From positions 1-13,219 of the forward strand of contig JAUNWB010000006.1 in assembly GCA_030540535.1 (NCBI GenBank): a DNA stretch of 13,219 nt, given 5' to 3'. Positions 13,064-13,219 of this stretch are shown here, piece by piece. The position numbers and the translations under genes are program-made. The notes under the pieces were generated by a model. The model saw only the letters and a list, made by a program, of their open reading frames with translations, was not told the DNA's origin and made no database searches. How positions within the stretch are numbered: the first letter of the stretch is position 1; every line of letters begins with the position of its first letter. This DNA comes from Elusimicrobiales bacterium. Its GTDB lineage: Bacteria; Elusimicrobiota; Elusimicrobia; Elusimicrobiales; Elusimicrobiaceae.

Positions 13064-13219
13064 AACCTTAATTTATCCCCATGTTATCAAAAAAAAAAAA
13101 CGGGTCAAGGATTCCTTCTTACTTTTTGCATCGGCAAAAAGTAAGCAAAAAACTCGCAGGCTGAATCCTATAAAACGCACTCTCGGCGGACGTTTTTACA
13201 ACTCGCTTCGCTCAAACAA
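13064..13219. other. Right-end intergenic sequence with no gene seen
   Basis: From the edge of the repeat element to the window end there is no credible coding sequence. It holds a run of 12 A at 13089-13100, the hairpin described separately, and a tail with CTCGCTTCGCTC that resembles sequence often seen in dispersed intergenic repeats. The nearest gene to the right lies outside the window. Confidence 0.5.
13118..13145. repeat. Perfect 12-bp hairpin in the right-end intergenic sequence
   Basis: CTTACTTTTTGC (13118-13129), loop ATCG, GCAAAAAGTAAG (13134-13145). Low GC content and no T tract directly after it on the plus strand make it a poor terminator. It looks like another palindromic intergenic repeat unit. 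Confidence 0.6.

Overview
The window looks like a chromosomal segment of a Gram-negative, diderm bacterium, most likely Elusimicrobiota (gut-type Elusimicrobium or a relative). The clues are a lipoprotein-release ABC transporter (implying an outer membrane), a short type IV pilin-like protein with a three-residue leader and a C-terminal cysteine pair of the kind I associate with that phylum, and a DUF3536-type GH57 glycosidase. The taxonomic call is inference from protein style, not from a marker gene. No rRNA, tRNA, CRISPR array, transposase or phage gene was seen.

Left part (1-3500, plus strand): the 3' end of a four-gene operon. A LolC/E-type permease (its start lies before the window) is followed at 4 bp by the ATPase LolD, then by two Sel1-repeat proteins joined by start/stop overlaps (4 nt and 1 nt). 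The operon ends at a strong intrinsic terminator. The first Sel1 protein has a signal peptide and the second an N-terminal membrane anchor, so both probably act at the envelope next to the lipoprotein-sorting machine.

Middle (3501-9847, minus strand): a convergent intergenic region with palindromic dispersed repeats, then two monocistronic genes, each with its own promoter candidate and terminator. One encodes a 1496-residue protein with a signal peptide and an internal J-domain (intact HPD), which I cannot assign to a known family as a whole. The other is a PIN-PhoH protein of the YlaK/PhoH2 type.

Right part (9848-13219): a divergent promoter region containing a small hairpin, a 786-residue cytoplasmic GH57/DUF3536 glycosidase on the plus strand, a bidirectional terminator, and a type IV pilin-like gene on the minus strand. 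Directly upstream of the pilin gene is a 129-bp element bounded by 10-bp inverted repeats. It contains an inverted copy of the same 33-bp palindrome found at 3633-3665. The last 150 bases hold a 12-A run and a perfect 12-bp hairpin but no gene.

Most of the gene content is ordinary housekeeping and envelope functions. The items that deserve attention are the giant J-domain protein and its topology, the Sel1 pair coupled to lolCD, the composite palindromic repeats, the apparently Shine-Dalgarno-less start of the GH57 gene, and the Asp-for-Glu change in the PhoH Walker B motif.
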